Source of the DNA: Ruminococcus sp.
GTDB lineage: Bacteria; Bacillota; Clostridia; Oscillospirales; Acutalibacteraceae
Direction of reading: 5' to 3'
Assembly: GCA_017457955.1 (NCBI GenBank)
Contig: JAFTGL010000004.1
Coordinates: 157,853 to 221,852 of the forward strand
Length of the DNA: 64,000 bases
Positions 41,758 through 50,020 of this stretch are shown piece after piece. Both the position numbers and the translations under genes were made by a program. Position 1 is the first letter of the stretch; each line of letters opens with the position of its first letter. The notes under the pieces are model-generated. The model was given only the letters and a program-made list of their open reading frames with translations. It did not search any database and had not been told where the DNA came from.

Positions 41758-42174
41758 ATGAGTGAACATCCGATCAACAGTTTGTTAGACACTTCATTGA
41801 AGAAAATCAAAGAGCTGATCGACGTCAATACTATCATCGGCGACCCGATCACCACTCCCGACGGCACGACCATCATCCCCGTGTCCAAGGTCACCTACGG
41901 CTTTGCGTCGGGCGGTTCCGACCTGCCGACCAAGAAGGATAACCGCGACTGCTTCGGCGGCGGTTCGGGCGCAGGCGTGACCATCCAGCCCATCGGTTTC
42001 CTCAGTATCAGCAAGGGCAACGTCAAGTTCATCCCGATCGAGAAGTACGACGGCGCGGCTGACCGCATTGTCGGCATGATACCCGAGGCGTTCGATAAGA
42101 TATCTTCCTTTATCAAGAAGGACAAGACCGATAAGACCGATCTCGAGAACGATTTAGACAGCTTCGATATCTGA
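41758..42174 (+). CDS. ytfJ: GerW/YtfJ family sporulation protein
   Basis: A protein of 138 residues matching YtfJ: HPINSLLDTSLKKIKELIDVNTIIGDPI at the start (piece VNTIIGDPI), TIIPVSKVTYGFASGGSD, the glycine loop FGGGSGAGVTIQPIGFL, and a charged, Asp/Lys-rich tail. In Bacillus GerW/YtfJ is needed for proper germination with certain germinants. A TAAGGAGATGT site precedes the ATG. The DUF2953-ytfJ-dacF-rluB order matches other Clostridia. Confidence 0.9.
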   Translation: MSEHPINSLLDTSLKKIKELIDVNTIIGDPITTPDGTTIIPVSKVTYGFASGGSDLPTKKDNRDCFGGGSGAGVTIQPIGFLSISKGNVKFIPIEKYDGAADRIVGMIPEAFDKISSFIKKDKTDKTDLENDLDSFDI

Positions 42175-42221
42175 TTTTCATAATATCCCCGACAGTTTCA
42201 TAAACTCTATCGGGTGATTGT

Positions 42222-43346
42222 ATGAAGAAGCTGATATCTGTTTTTGTCGTATGTGTACTTCTGACCGCGGTTGTGATCGTTCCTGTCCACGCTGATGAAG
42301 TGACGACTTCCGCTCAGGCGTTTGAGCTGCTTTGTGTTGACGACGGTAAAACGCTGTTATCGCAGAACGCAGATACGCCTCTGCCGATGGCGTCGACGAC
42401 AAAGATCATGACGACACTCCTGACGCTGGAAGCGGCAGAGGATGATAACCGTGTGGTGGAATTCACCGAAGAGATGATGGCGGAGGGCAGCTCCATGTAC
42501 CTCAAAAGAGGGGAAAAGGTGCGCCTGTACGATCTCGCTGTCGGCATGATGATGCAGTCGGGCAACGACGCGGCGAACGCGGCGGCGATCTCTGTCGCGG
42601 GCAGTATCGAAGGCTTTGCCGCGTTGATGAACGACAAAGCGCAAGAGATCGGCATGACGGATACACATTTTGTCACGCCCAGCGGGCTTGATGACGAGGA
42701 TCACTATTCCACCGCGCATGATATGGCTCTGCTGATGGCGTACGCTTTACAGAATGACGATTTCGCGTACATCACCTCGCAGACCTCGATGGAAGTCGAG
42801 TTCGTCTATCCCGCGGATAAGTTCGTGACCTATCCGAATCACAACAAGCTCCTGCGTATGTACGATAACTGTATCGGCGGCAAGACGGGCTATACGGAAT
42901 CAAGCGGCAGATGTCTGGTATCTGCGGCAAAGCGGGATAATATGACGCTGGTAGCGGTGACGCTGAATGACCGCGACGACTGGGACGACCATATCGCGCT
43001 GTATGAGTACGGCTTTGAGAACTTTGTTTCCGTTCAGCCTGAGCAGACTGCATATACACTCGATATCGTCGGCGGGGATCAGGATTCTGTTCCGCTGTAT
43101 TTTGATGAAGCCTCTACTTTTGTGGTACCGAAAGGGCAGGAAAATGCGATAAAAACGCAGGTAACTTTGCCCTCGTTCGCCTATGCTCCTGTTGAAAAGG
43201 ATGAACAGGCAGGCAGGGTCGTATATTCGATTGACGGCAATGTATTGGGCGAAACGCCGCTGTATTATGCCGAAAGCGTCGCGTATGACAGCCGAAAACG
43301 CGGCTTTTTTGAATGGTTAAAAGATTTATTAAGGATATACAATTAA
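42222..43346 (+). CDS. dacF: D-alanyl-D-alanine carboxypeptidase DacF (intact)
   Basis: A protein of 374 residues: signal peptide (1-25), S11 catalytic domain with all three motifs intact, S58-T-T-K61, S113-G-N115 and K221-T-G223, then the PBP5 C-terminal beta domain and a short amphipathic end (FFEWLKDLLRIYN) that can hold the enzyme at the membrane. It trims the terminal D-Ala from peptidoglycan stem peptides. It sits between ytfJ and rluB, an order usual for DacF/DacB in spore formers. It is the active paralogue compared with the two degenerate proteins at 8.0-10.7 kb. Confidence 0.94.
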   Translation: MKKLISVFVVCVLLTAVVIVPVHADEVTTSAQAFELLCVDDGKTLLSQNADTPLPMASTTKIMTTLLTLEAAEDDNRVVEFTEEMMAEGSSMYLKRGEKVRLYDLAVGMMMQSGNDAANAAAISVAGSIEGFAALMNDKAQEIGMTDTHFVTPSGLDDEDHYSTAHDMALLMAYALQNDDFAYITSQTSMEVEFVYPADKFVTYPNHNKLLRMYDNCIGGKTGYTESSGRCLVSAAKRDNMTLVAVTLNDRDDWDDHIALYEYGFENFVSVQPEQTAYTLDIVGGDQDSVPLYFDEASTFVVPKGQENAIKTQVTLPSFAYAPVEKDEQAGRVVYSIDGNVLGETPLYYAESVAYDSRKRGFFEWLKDLLRIYN

Positions 43347-43347
43347 C

Positions 43348-44109
43348 ATGGCACAGTTAGTCAGATTGCAAAAAATGCTCGCCGACTGCGGCGTAGCGTC
43401 AAGAAGAAAAAGTGAAGAACTGATCGCGGCAGGACGTGTGCGCGTCAACGGCAGAGTCGCTCAGATCGGCGACAAGGTCGATCCGTACAACGACAAGGTC
43501 TATGTCGGCAAACGCCGTGTCACCGGTACAGCGAAGCCGAAGCTGCGATATATCATGCTCAATAAGCCGCGCGGCGTGCTCACCACCATGAGCGATGAAC
43601 GCGGCAGACGGTGCGTCGCGGACTTGATCAAAGATATCGATGTCCGTCTTTATCCCGTCGGCAGACTCGACCGCGACAGCGAGGGCATGCTTCTGATGAC
43701 CAACGACGGTGAATTCGCCAACCACATCATGCACCCGAAGAAGCACGTCAACAAGGTCTACCGCGTGACCGTGCGCCCGAACATCACCGACGAACAGGTC
43801 GCGAAGCTCGAAAACGGCGTTGTCATCGACGGCAGAAAGACCGCTCCTGCTCAGGTGCGCGTCGTCAGCCGTGACAAGGATGGGGGACGCTGTGTGCTGG
43901 AGATCGTCATTCGTGAGGGTCGCAACCGCCAGATCCGCAAGATGTGCGACACAGTCGGACTCGAGGTAGCGCGTTTGAAGCGTATCGCGATCGGCGGCGT
44001 CAAGCTCGGCGGACTGCGCTCGGGCATGTACCGCGATTTGACCGATATCGAGGTGCGCAAGCTCTACGCCGACCCTAATCCGAACGAGAATTTCGATCCG
44101 TTTGCATAA
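43348..44109 (+). CDS. rluB: 23S rRNA pseudouridine synthase (RsuA/RluB family)
   Basis: A protein of 253 residues: N-terminal S4 domain (RLQKMLADCGVASRRKSEELI and GRVRVNGRVA), then the pseudouridine synthase core with the catalytic Asp in PVGRLDRDSEGMLL, plus KVYRVTVRP and the C-terminal EGRNRQIRKMCDTVGLEVARLKR (pieces GRNRQIRKM and VARLKR). It modifies rRNA, probably a helix near the peptidyl centre as in RluB. It starts 1 base after the dacF stop. A small gene of unknown function follows. Confidence 0.93.
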   Translation: MAQLVRLQKMLADCGVASRRKSEELIAAGRVRVNGRVAQIGDKVDPYNDKVYVGKRRVTGTAKPKLRYIMLNKPRGVLTTMSDERGRRCVADLIKDIDVRLYPVGRLDRDSEGMLLMTNDGEFANHIMHPKKHVNKVYRVTVRPNITDEQVAKLENGVVIDGRKTAPAQVRVVSRDKDGGRCVLEIVIREGRNRQIRKMCDTVGLEVARLKRIAIGGVKLGGLRSGMYRDLTDIEVRKLYADPNPNENFDPFA

Positions 44110-44128
44110 TATCGAATTTGGAGGAGCT

Positions 44129-44479
44129 ATGTTAGTCGTCAAACCCGACCCGAATAATGAGAACAATGAGATAAAAGCGCTGAACGCTTTTTTAGATAAT
44201 GTACCGTGCGGCTATGTCAAATTCCGCCACAACGGCTATATCCTTGCGATCACGGAGTTGATCCCCATGACAGACCCCGAGACTATGGACAAGGATACCT
44301 ATGCCATCCTCGACACCATCATCCGCGCCCTGGGCTCATACGGGCTGAATCACTCCTGCTTCTATGTGGAGAGCGATAACCCCATGCTGTCCCCGACCTT
44401 GCAGACGGTTCGTTTCTCTTTAAAGGACGGGAAGATGAAGAGCGATCTGTCCAAAATATTGAATCATCACCATGATTGA
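44129..44479 (+). CDS. Small conserved-looking protein of unknown function
   Basis: A protein of 116 residues without signal peptide or membrane helix. It begins MLVVKPDPNNENNEI, has a central segment GYVKFRHNGYILAITELIPM, and ends with basic residues and LNHHHD. I do not recognise a family. A GGAGGAGCT site precedes the ATG at 44129, and it follows rluB by 19 bases, so it closes the scpA-rluB operon. A terminator follows 5 bases later. Confidence 0.6.
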   Translation: MLVVKPDPNNENNEIKALNAFLDNVPCGYVKFRHNGYILAITELIPMTDPETMDKDTYAILDTIIRALGSYGLNHSCFYVESDNPMLSPTLQTVRFSLKDGKMKSDLSKILNHHHD

Positions 44480-44483
44480 ACTG

Positions 44484-44512
44484 AGCTCCCTTGAAAAAGG
44501 GAGTTATTTTTT
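44484..44512 (+). terminator. Terminator of the scpA-rluB operon
   Basis: Stem CTCCCTT / AAGGGAG with loop gaaa and a T-rich tail (TTATTTTTT). Confidence 0.85.
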
Positions 44513-44523
44513 GCACGTTTTTC

Positions 44524-44552
44524 TTGTAATTTTCCTGACTTTGTTATATAAT
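44524..44552 (+). promoter_or_regulatory. SigA-type promoter for the carboxyltransferase operon
   Basis: TTGTAA (44524-44529) and a perfect TATAAT (44547-44552), spacer 17 bases. The leader to the start at 44635 is about 75 bases. Confidence 0.7.
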
Positions 44553-44634
44553 ATACAATGAATAAATTTGTGGCAGTCGGTACATGATGCGATTTGCGTG
44601 TTTTGGTGCGATTGCCTGTTTGGGAGGAATGTTT

Positions 44635-45918
44635 GTGGGTACTGAGAAGTATTCATCCTACGATGTACTGAACGCGTTCTTTGACGACGGCAGTTTTCAG
44701 GAAACTGACGCATACTTAAAGAGCGCTGACGGCGCCGCCGAGGCTGTGACCGGATTCGGCACGGTAGACGGCGTACCTGTCTTTGCGTTCGCGCAGAACG
44801 TCGACAATTGCGGCGGCGCGATGAGCAAAGCGCAGGCGAAAAAGATCACTAAGCTGTATAACGCGGCGCTGAAAACCGGCGCTCCTGTTGTCGGCTTCTA
44901 CGATTCTGTCGGCGGCAGACTGGAACAGAAATATGAGCTGCTTTCCGCTTACGGCGATATTCTCCGCAAGAGCGCAAAGCTCAGCGGCGTCGTCCCGCAG
45001 ATCTCGGTCGTACTGGGCAATTGCCTCGGCACCTCCGCGCTGATTGCCGCCGCGGCGGATTATATCATCATGGATAAGGACGCAAAGCTGGGCGTCGATA
45101 CAACCGGTCAGAAGGCGACAGCTGATGATAACCTGAACGCGGGTATCGCTTCCTTTATCTGCGAGGGCTTTGAAGCCTGTGTGGATAAGGCAAAGTCCCT
45201 GCTCTCTTATTTCCCTGCCAATAATCTGGAGCCCGCTCCGGCGTTCGAGACCGTTCCCGCTTATGCAGAGCCCGATAAACTGCCGAAGTATTTTGCTGAT
45301 GAAAACAGCCTGTTGTGTGTCGGCGGCGGTTACGGCGAGCCTGTCTGCACCGCCTTTGGTCGTGTTAATGGCTATCCTGTCGGTATCGTTGTCACCAAGG
45401 GCGGCGAGATCTCTTCCGACAGCGCGAAGAAGATTATGAAGCACGTCCGTTTCTGTGACGCGTTCTCGCTCCCGATCATCACGATCGTCGACGCTGAGAA
45501 GTTTGCCGATCTCGCCGACGCTTCCAAGCTGATCTCCGTCTACGCTGACGCTACCACCGCGAAGATCGCCGTTGTTTCGGGCACAGCGGTCGGTTCTGTC
45601 TACATTGCGCTGGCAGGCGCGACCTCGGGCGCGGATATGGTTTACGCGCTGCCCGAAGCAGTCGTATCGCCTGTCGCTGCCAAAGCCGCGGCGCTTATCC
45701 TCGATGAAACGATCGCCGACGCGCCTGTCGCTCAGCAGGATACACTTGCCGAAGCATATGTTAAAGCGAATCTCTCTGCTGTCAAGGCGGCTGAGGACGG
45801 CTATGTGGACGACGTTGTTGAAGTGGCTCAGCTACGTGAAAAGATCGTCGCGGCTGTCGACATGCTGACAAGTAAGCGTGTCTCCACACTTCCGAAGAAG
45901 CATACTACTAAGATTTAA
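44635..45918 (+). CDS. Acyl-CoA carboxyltransferase 12S-like subunit (short form)
   Basis: A protein of 427 residues in the carboxyltransferase family (12S subunit of transcarboxylase, MmdA/PccB). Family features are [23 protein letters not shown] (piece [11 protein letters not shown]), [33 protein letters not shown], and the C-terminal [15 protein letters not shown] with [12 protein letters not shown], which closely follows the 12S ending. About 60-100 residues of the usual N-terminal lead are missing against the roughly 520-residue family, and the oxyanion-hole region is diverged (NCGGAMSK). The GTG at 44635 is 7 bases after a GGGAGG site. It is the first gene of a three-gene biotin-dependent operon. 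Confidence 0.8.
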   Translation: MGTEKYSSYDVLNAFFDDGSFQETDAYLKSADGAAEAVTGFGTVDGVPVFAFAQNVDNCGGAMSKAQAKKITKLYNAALKTGAPVVGFYDSVGGRLEQKYELLSAYGDILRKSAKLSGVVPQISVVLGNCLGTSALIAAAADYIIMDKDAKLGVDTTGQKATADDNLNAGIASFICEGFEACVDKAKSLLSYFPANNLEPAPAFETVPAYAEPDKLPKYFADENSLLCVGGGYGEPVCTAFGRVNGYPVGIVVTKGGEISSDSAKKIMKHVRFCDAFSLPIITIVDAEKFADLADASKLISVYADATTAKIAVVSGTAVGSVYIALAGATSGADMVYALPEAVVSPVAAKAAALILDETIADAPVAQQDTLAEAYVKANLSAVKAAEDGYVDDVVEVAQLREKIVAAVDMLTSKRVSTLPKKHTTKI

Positions 45919-45934
45919 TAAAGGGGTAAATGTT

Positions 45935-46294
45935 ATGAAAAATCTGAGAATCACCGTTAACGGTACCGCATATGACGTACAGGTAGAAGAATTAGGCACA
46001 GACGCAGCACCCGCTGCTGCTCCCGCTCCCGCTAAAGCAGCAGCACCCGCTCCGAAGAAAGCTCCCGCTGCCGCGGCCGCGGGCGAGAAGGTCGCCGCTC
46101 CTATGCCCGGCACTATCGTTTCCGTCAACGTATCTGACGGTCAGTCCGTCAAGGCGGGCGACGTCCTCGTTGTCCTCGAGGCGATGAAGATGGAGAATGA
46201 GATCAAGGCTCCCTCGGACGGCACCATCACTTCCGTTGCCGTCAGCAAGGGCGAGAGCGTTGACACCGGCGCGACCCTCGTGACCATCGGCTAA
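45935..46294 (+). CDS. Biotin carboxyl carrier protein (1.3S-like)
   Basis: A protein of 119 residues: an N-terminal segment ([20 protein letters not shown]), an Ala/Pro-rich hinge (about 27-50), and a biotinyl domain with the canonical EAMKMEN, in which Lys85 receives biotin. It carries CO2 between the two carboxyltransferase subunits encoded on either side. The size and layout are as in the 1.3S subunit of transcarboxylase and the carrier subunit of sodium-pumping decarboxylases. ATG at 45935 follows AAGGGGTAAATG. Confidence 0.92.
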   Translation: MKNLRITVNGTAYDVQVEELGTDAAPAAAPAPAKAAAPAPKKAPAAAAAGEKVAAPMPGTIVSVNVSDGQSVKAGDVLVVLEAMKMENEIKAPSDGTITSVAVSKGESVDTGATLVTIG

Positions 46295-46306
46295 GAGGAG
46301 AGTATT

Positions 46307-47707
46307 ATGAGCAAGAAGATTTTAGTTACCGAGACAGCTCTGCGCGACGCGCACCAGAGCCTGATCGCGACCCGTATGACCACCGAGGAAATGCTCCCGA
46401 TCCTGGACGCAATGGATAAGATCGGCTATCATTCCTTAGAGTGCTGGGGCGGCGCGACGTTCGACAGCTGTCTGAGATTTTTGAATGAAGATCCGTGGGA
46501 CAGACTGCGCACCATCCGCGATCATTGCAAAAACACCAAATTGCAGATGTTGTTCCGCGGTCAGAATATGCTGGGCTACCGTCACTATGCCGACGACGTT
46601 CTCGAGTATTTCGTACAGCGTTCGGTTGCCAACGGTATCGATATCATTCGTATCTTTGACGCGCTGAATGATATCAAGAATTTGCAGGTCGCTATCAAGG
46701 CGGCCAAGAAGGAAGGCGCTCACGCGCAGGTAGCGATCAGCTACACCACCGGTCCCGTCTTTACCGACGAATACTATGTTGAGTACGCGAAGCGCATTGC
46801 CGACGCGGGTGCGGATTCTATCTGTATCAAGGATATGGCGGCGCTCCTGACTCCTTATAACACCGAAAAGCTCGTAAGAGCGATCAAATCCGAGGTCGAC
46901 CTGCCCTTACAGCTCCATACACACTATACCTCGGGTCTTGCTTCCATGTGCCTGATGAAGGGCGTTGAAGCGGGCGTTGACATGATCGACACCGCGATCT
47001 CTCCGCTTGCCTTAGGCACCTCGCATGCTCCGACCGAGTCGATGGTAGCCGCGTTCATGGGCACCGAGTACGACACCGGTATCGACCTCGAGAGCCTGAC
47101 GCCCATCCGCGATTACTTCATGACTCTGCGCGAGAAATATATCAAATCCGGCCTTTTAGACCCGAAGATGCTCGCGACCGACGCAAAGGCGCTGATCTAT
47201 CAGGTCCCCGGCGGCATGCTGTCGAACCTGCTCTCTCAGCTCAAGCAGGCGGGCAAGGAAGATAAGCTCACCGAAGTGCTGGAGGAAGTTCCGCGCGTGC
47301 GTGAGGACAGCGGTTATCCGCCCCTTGTCACCCCGACCTCTCAGATCGTCGGCACTCAGGCGGTATTCAACGTCATCACCGGCGAGCGCTACAAGATGTG
47401 CACCAATGAGTTCAAGGATCTGGTTGCCGGCAAGTACGGCACCACTCCCATGCCTATCGATCCCGAGTTCCGCAAGCGCATCATCGGCGATATGACTCCT
47501 GTCGACTGCCGTCCTGCCGATCTCTTAGAGCCGGAGCTTGAGAAGCTGCGCGCCGAGATCCCGCAGTATATCGAGCAGGAAGAGGACGTCCTCAGCTACG
47601 CCCAGTTCCAGAAGGTCGCGATCGACTTCTTCGAGAAGCGTCGCAACGCAAAGCTCGGTATCAACTCCGACTTGCTGGATAAGGCAAATAAGGTTCATCC
47701 CGTATAA
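46307..47707 (+). CDS. oadA: Oxaloacetate decarboxylase alpha / pyruvate carboxylase 5S-like subunit
   Basis: A protein of 466 residues of the pyruvate-carboxyltransferase family: the N-terminal TETALRDAHQSLIATRM with the metal/substrate Asp, ECWGGATFDSCLRFLNEDPWDRLR (piece GGATFD), FRGQNMLGYRHYADD, the carbamylated-Lys region SICIKDMAALLTP, and the His pair in LQLHTHYTSGLASM. It moves a carboxyl group between oxaloacetate/pyruvate and biotin. The C-terminal biotin domain is absent, since the carrier is a separate gene 12 bases upstream. The sodium-pump beta subunit is not in this operon. Confidence 0.93.
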   Translation: MSKKILVTETALRDAHQSLIATRMTTEEMLPILDAMDKIGYHSLECWGGATFDSCLRFLNEDPWDRLRTIRDHCKNTKLQMLFRGQNMLGYRHYADDVLEYFVQRSVANGIDIIRIFDALNDIKNLQVAIKAAKKEGAHAQVAISYTTGPVFTDEYYVEYAKRIADAGADSICIKDMAALLTPYNTEKLVRAIKSEVDLPLQLHTHYTSGLASMCLMKGVEAGVDMIDTAISPLALGTSHAPTESMVAAFMGTEYDTGIDLESLTPIRDYFMTLREKYIKSGLLDPKMLATDAKALIYQVPGGMLSNLLSQLKQAGKEDKLTEVLEEVPRVREDSGYPPLVTPTSQIVGTQAVFNVITGERYKMCTNEFKDLVAGKYGTTPMPIDPEFRKRIIGDMTPVDCRPADLLEPELEKLRAEIPQYIEQEEDVLSYAQFQKVAIDFFEKRRNAKLGINSDLLDKANKVHPV

Positions 47708-47713
47708 TCATCA

Positions 47714-47747
47714 TAGCCGGAGGGCAGTCTGCCTTCCGGCTTTTTTG
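47714..47747 (+). terminator. Terminator of the carboxyltransferase operon
   Basis: Stem AGCCGGAGGGCA / TGCCTTCCGGCT with a minimal loop and six T. Confidence 0.9.
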
Positions 47748-47816
47748 TAAACATATCATATAGAATATATTTTGTTCCATTACATTGGATTGTGTTAATG
47801 AAATCATAAAATTATG

Positions 47817-47846
47817 TTAGAATTCATTGACAAAAAATTATATAAT
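47817..47846 (+). promoter_or_regulatory. Weak candidate promoter for the CotH-dockerin gene
   Basis: A clear TATAAT lies at 47841-47846; the best -35 box at about the right distance is TTAGAA (47817-47822, spacer 18). A TTGACA at 47826 is too close to pair with it. Confidence 0.4.
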
Positions 47847-47877
47847 GCAAATAGATATCAATAGAGGAGGCATATCC

Positions 47878-49857
47878 ATGAAAAAGATGATAGCATTATT
47901 CTTAGCGGTGCTGTTGATAGCTTCTGCTGTACCGTTTACTGCCGCAAGTGCCGATTCTCTGTCGTACATCGTGAGCGAAGAATCGCTCTTTGTGCATGCG
48001 GTCAGCAATTCTTCTGACACCGAGGCTTGGCAGGCATGGCAGAGCATTCATGATGAGGACTATATCGAAGAGAATCCCGATGAAAAATACTTTTTCCTGC
48101 CCTCGTCGGCAGGGACGGATTCTGTCGATATTTACAACGGCTATGATACGGCGGTCACCGTCAATGGTGTTGAGATCGCTTCCAAAGCAACCGAAGCCGT
48201 ACCGTATACTGCCGATACGGCATATCCCGTATCGGTCGATGGTCACAGCTATACTTTGACTTTCATGCACTCGAGCGCCGAAGCGGCGGTCTACATCAAT
48301 AATCCGGACGCCGACGGCAATGGTACCGACCTGATGACCTATCTGAATGCCGACAAAGAGCGCAAGGCGACCGCGACCGGCGCAATCGTGACCCCCGACG
48401 GCAAGATCGACAATACCACGATCAAGAAGATCAAGGGCAGAGGCAATACCTCGTGGGACAAGCCGAAGAAGGGTTACAACATCACCTATGATAAGAAGGT
48501 CGGTATCGCGGGTATGGAGAAGAACAAGAAATACTCTATCCTGCCGAACTATCAGGATGATTCCCTGTCCCGCAACCGTATCCTCTATGATCTTTCCGAC
48601 GCGGTCGGTATGCCGTACGCGTCCGATTCCCGCTATGTCGATTTCTACGTCAACGGCTATTACTGGGGTTCTTACCAGATGGCTGAAAAGGTAGAGGCAG
48701 GCAGCCTTGTCACCGATGTGGATGAAGAAGCATATCTCAACGAGGACGGCACCGTCAAAGAGGATTTCCCGTTTATCGCTGAGGTCGACGCCAGCGCGGG
48801 CGACGGCGACTACTATGTCACCACCAATAACCTGAAAATCACGATCAAGGCGCCCGAGATCGATCCCGGTGCGGCAGGCTATGATGAAGTCAAGAACTAC
48901 GTCAAGACAAAGTTCAGCCAGCTCTACAGCGCGACTGCGCCGTCGGCTGATCTCTCTGCGGTTGCGGACGTCGATTCCGTGACCAAGATCTATTTGATTA
49001 ACGAGCTCGGCAAAAACTGGGACAGCGGCGTGTCCAGCCTGTTCTTCACCTATCGGCAGGACAGCGACGGCAATTATAAATTCTACGGCTCTCCCGTATG
49101 GGATTATGACAACTCCCTCGGCAACGCGACCGGCGTCAAGGGTGAGTTGCGCAATATCGGTGTGACAGATTATGAGGAGTACACCGGCTGGTGGTGCCAG
49201 CATAAGGGCAAATCGAACGCGACGGCGAAGCGCTCCACCAACATCATGGCGCGCATTTCGCAGAATACGCAGGTCAAGGCGGCAGCACCTAAGATCTGGT
49301 TCGAAAAATTCATGCCCGCCTTGAAGCATTTCTCAGGTGAACAGTACAACGCGAAAATCGAAAAAGAGCTGTATACCGGGGACGAGTATTTTGCTCTGGC
49401 ACAGGCGACTGCCGCGATGAACTACAAGAGCGGCTGGCTGCTCAACACCGGCTCATGGATCGCCGATCACTCGAGTCTCAACAAGGCTGTATATGACCCC
49501 GAGACGCAAAAGATGGTCGTCGATGCTGCGGCAACGTCCTATGCGCAGAACTATGAAGACATGTTCAATTATGCGTCCGACTGGATGCTCAGCCGCGCGG
49601 CATGGCTGTCGGAGCAGTACGCTCCCGATTATACGCCTTCTCCGATCTTAGGCGACGTCAACGGCGACTCCTCAGCGGACGTTATCGACGTTACCTTGAT
49701 CCAGCGTTATGAGGCAAAGCAGCTGGAGTTGGATGCCGATGCACTCCTGCGCGGTGATGTTGATAAAGATAACGATGTATCGATCATCGACGCGACCTTT
49801 ATCCAGCGCTATACCGCGAAGCTTAACTCTGTCGAAGGAATCGGAGAACCGATTTAA
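47878..49857 (+). CDS. Secreted CotH-kinase family protein with C-terminal dockerin
   Basis: A protein of 659 residues: signal peptide (1-26), a beta-rich N-terminal domain, a CotH-kinase domain (about 170-540) and a type I dockerin (about 590-650). CotH motifs visible are IKGRGNTSWDKPKKGYNI near residue 185, SRNRILYDLSDAVGM and the metal-binding-like SPVWDYDNSLGN near 406. CotH proteins are kinase-like and phosphorylate spore-coat proteins in Bacillus; many ruminococcal members are secreted with dockerins and their targets are unknown. The dockerin loops read DVNGDSSADVID and DVDKDNDVSIID. ATG at 47878 follows a GAGGAGGC site; a longer frame to 47827 is unsupported. Confidence 0.88.
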   Translation: MKKMIALFLAVLLIASAVPFTAASADSLSYIVSEESLFVHAVSNSSDTEAWQAWQSIHDEDYIEENPDEKYFFLPSSAGTDSVDIYNGYDTAVTVNGVEIASKATEAVPYTADTAYPVSVDGHSYTLTFMHSSAEAAVYINNPDADGNGTDLMTYLNADKERKATATGAIVTPDGKIDNTTIKKIKGRGNTSWDKPKKGYNITYDKKVGIAGMEKNKKYSILPNYQDDSLSRNRILYDLSDAVGMPYASDSRYVDFYVNGYYWGSYQMAEKVEAGSLVTDVDEEAYLNEDGTVKEDFPFIAEVDASAGDGDYYVTTNNLKITIKAPEIDPGAAGYDEVKNYVKTKFSQLYSATAPSADLSAVADVDSVTKIYLINELGKNWDSGVSSLFFTYRQDSDGNYKFYGSPVWDYDNSLGNATGVKGELRNIGVTDYEEYTGWWCQHKGKSNATAKRSTNIMARISQNTQVKAAAPKIWFEKFMPALKHFSGEQYNAKIEKELYTGDEYFALAQATAAMNYKSGWLLNTGSWIADHSSLNKAVYDPETQKMVVDAAATSYAQNYEDMFNYASDWMLSRAAWLSEQYAPDYTPSPILGDVNGDSSADVIDVTLIQRYEAKQLELDADALLRGDVDKDNDVSIIDATFIQRYTAKLNSVEGIGEPI

Positions 49858-49873
49858 AAGAAGAATCAGCAGG

Positions 49874-49902
49874 CAGGCTGTCAATGCGGCAGCCTGTTTT
49901 TG
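49874..49902 (+). terminator. Terminator after the CotH-dockerin gene
   Basis: Stem CAGGCTG / CAGCCTG with a loop around tcaatgcgg and five T. Confidence 0.8.
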
Positions 49903-49961
49903 CTTTACAGGAAACCGCTAAAAGGGTTATATCCCATACAACGAAGATAGTTATGTGAAAT

Positions 49962-49974
49962 GCGCTTAAAGCGC
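49962..49974. promoter_or_regulatory. Perfect inverted repeat upstream of the AraC-type gene
   Basis: GCGCTT-A-AAGCGC, 47 bases before the start of the regulator at 50021. It could be an operator or part of a leader hairpin. Confidence 0.35.
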
Positions 49975-50020
49975 GATTTCGTATTTGTTTTGAATCACAC
50001 GATCATAGAGTGGTGAGAAA

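Noticed and set aside
47902-49329. A 475-codon open frame on the minus strand
   Set aside because: It is antisense to the CotH-dockerin gene, has no ribosome site and no recognisable domain.
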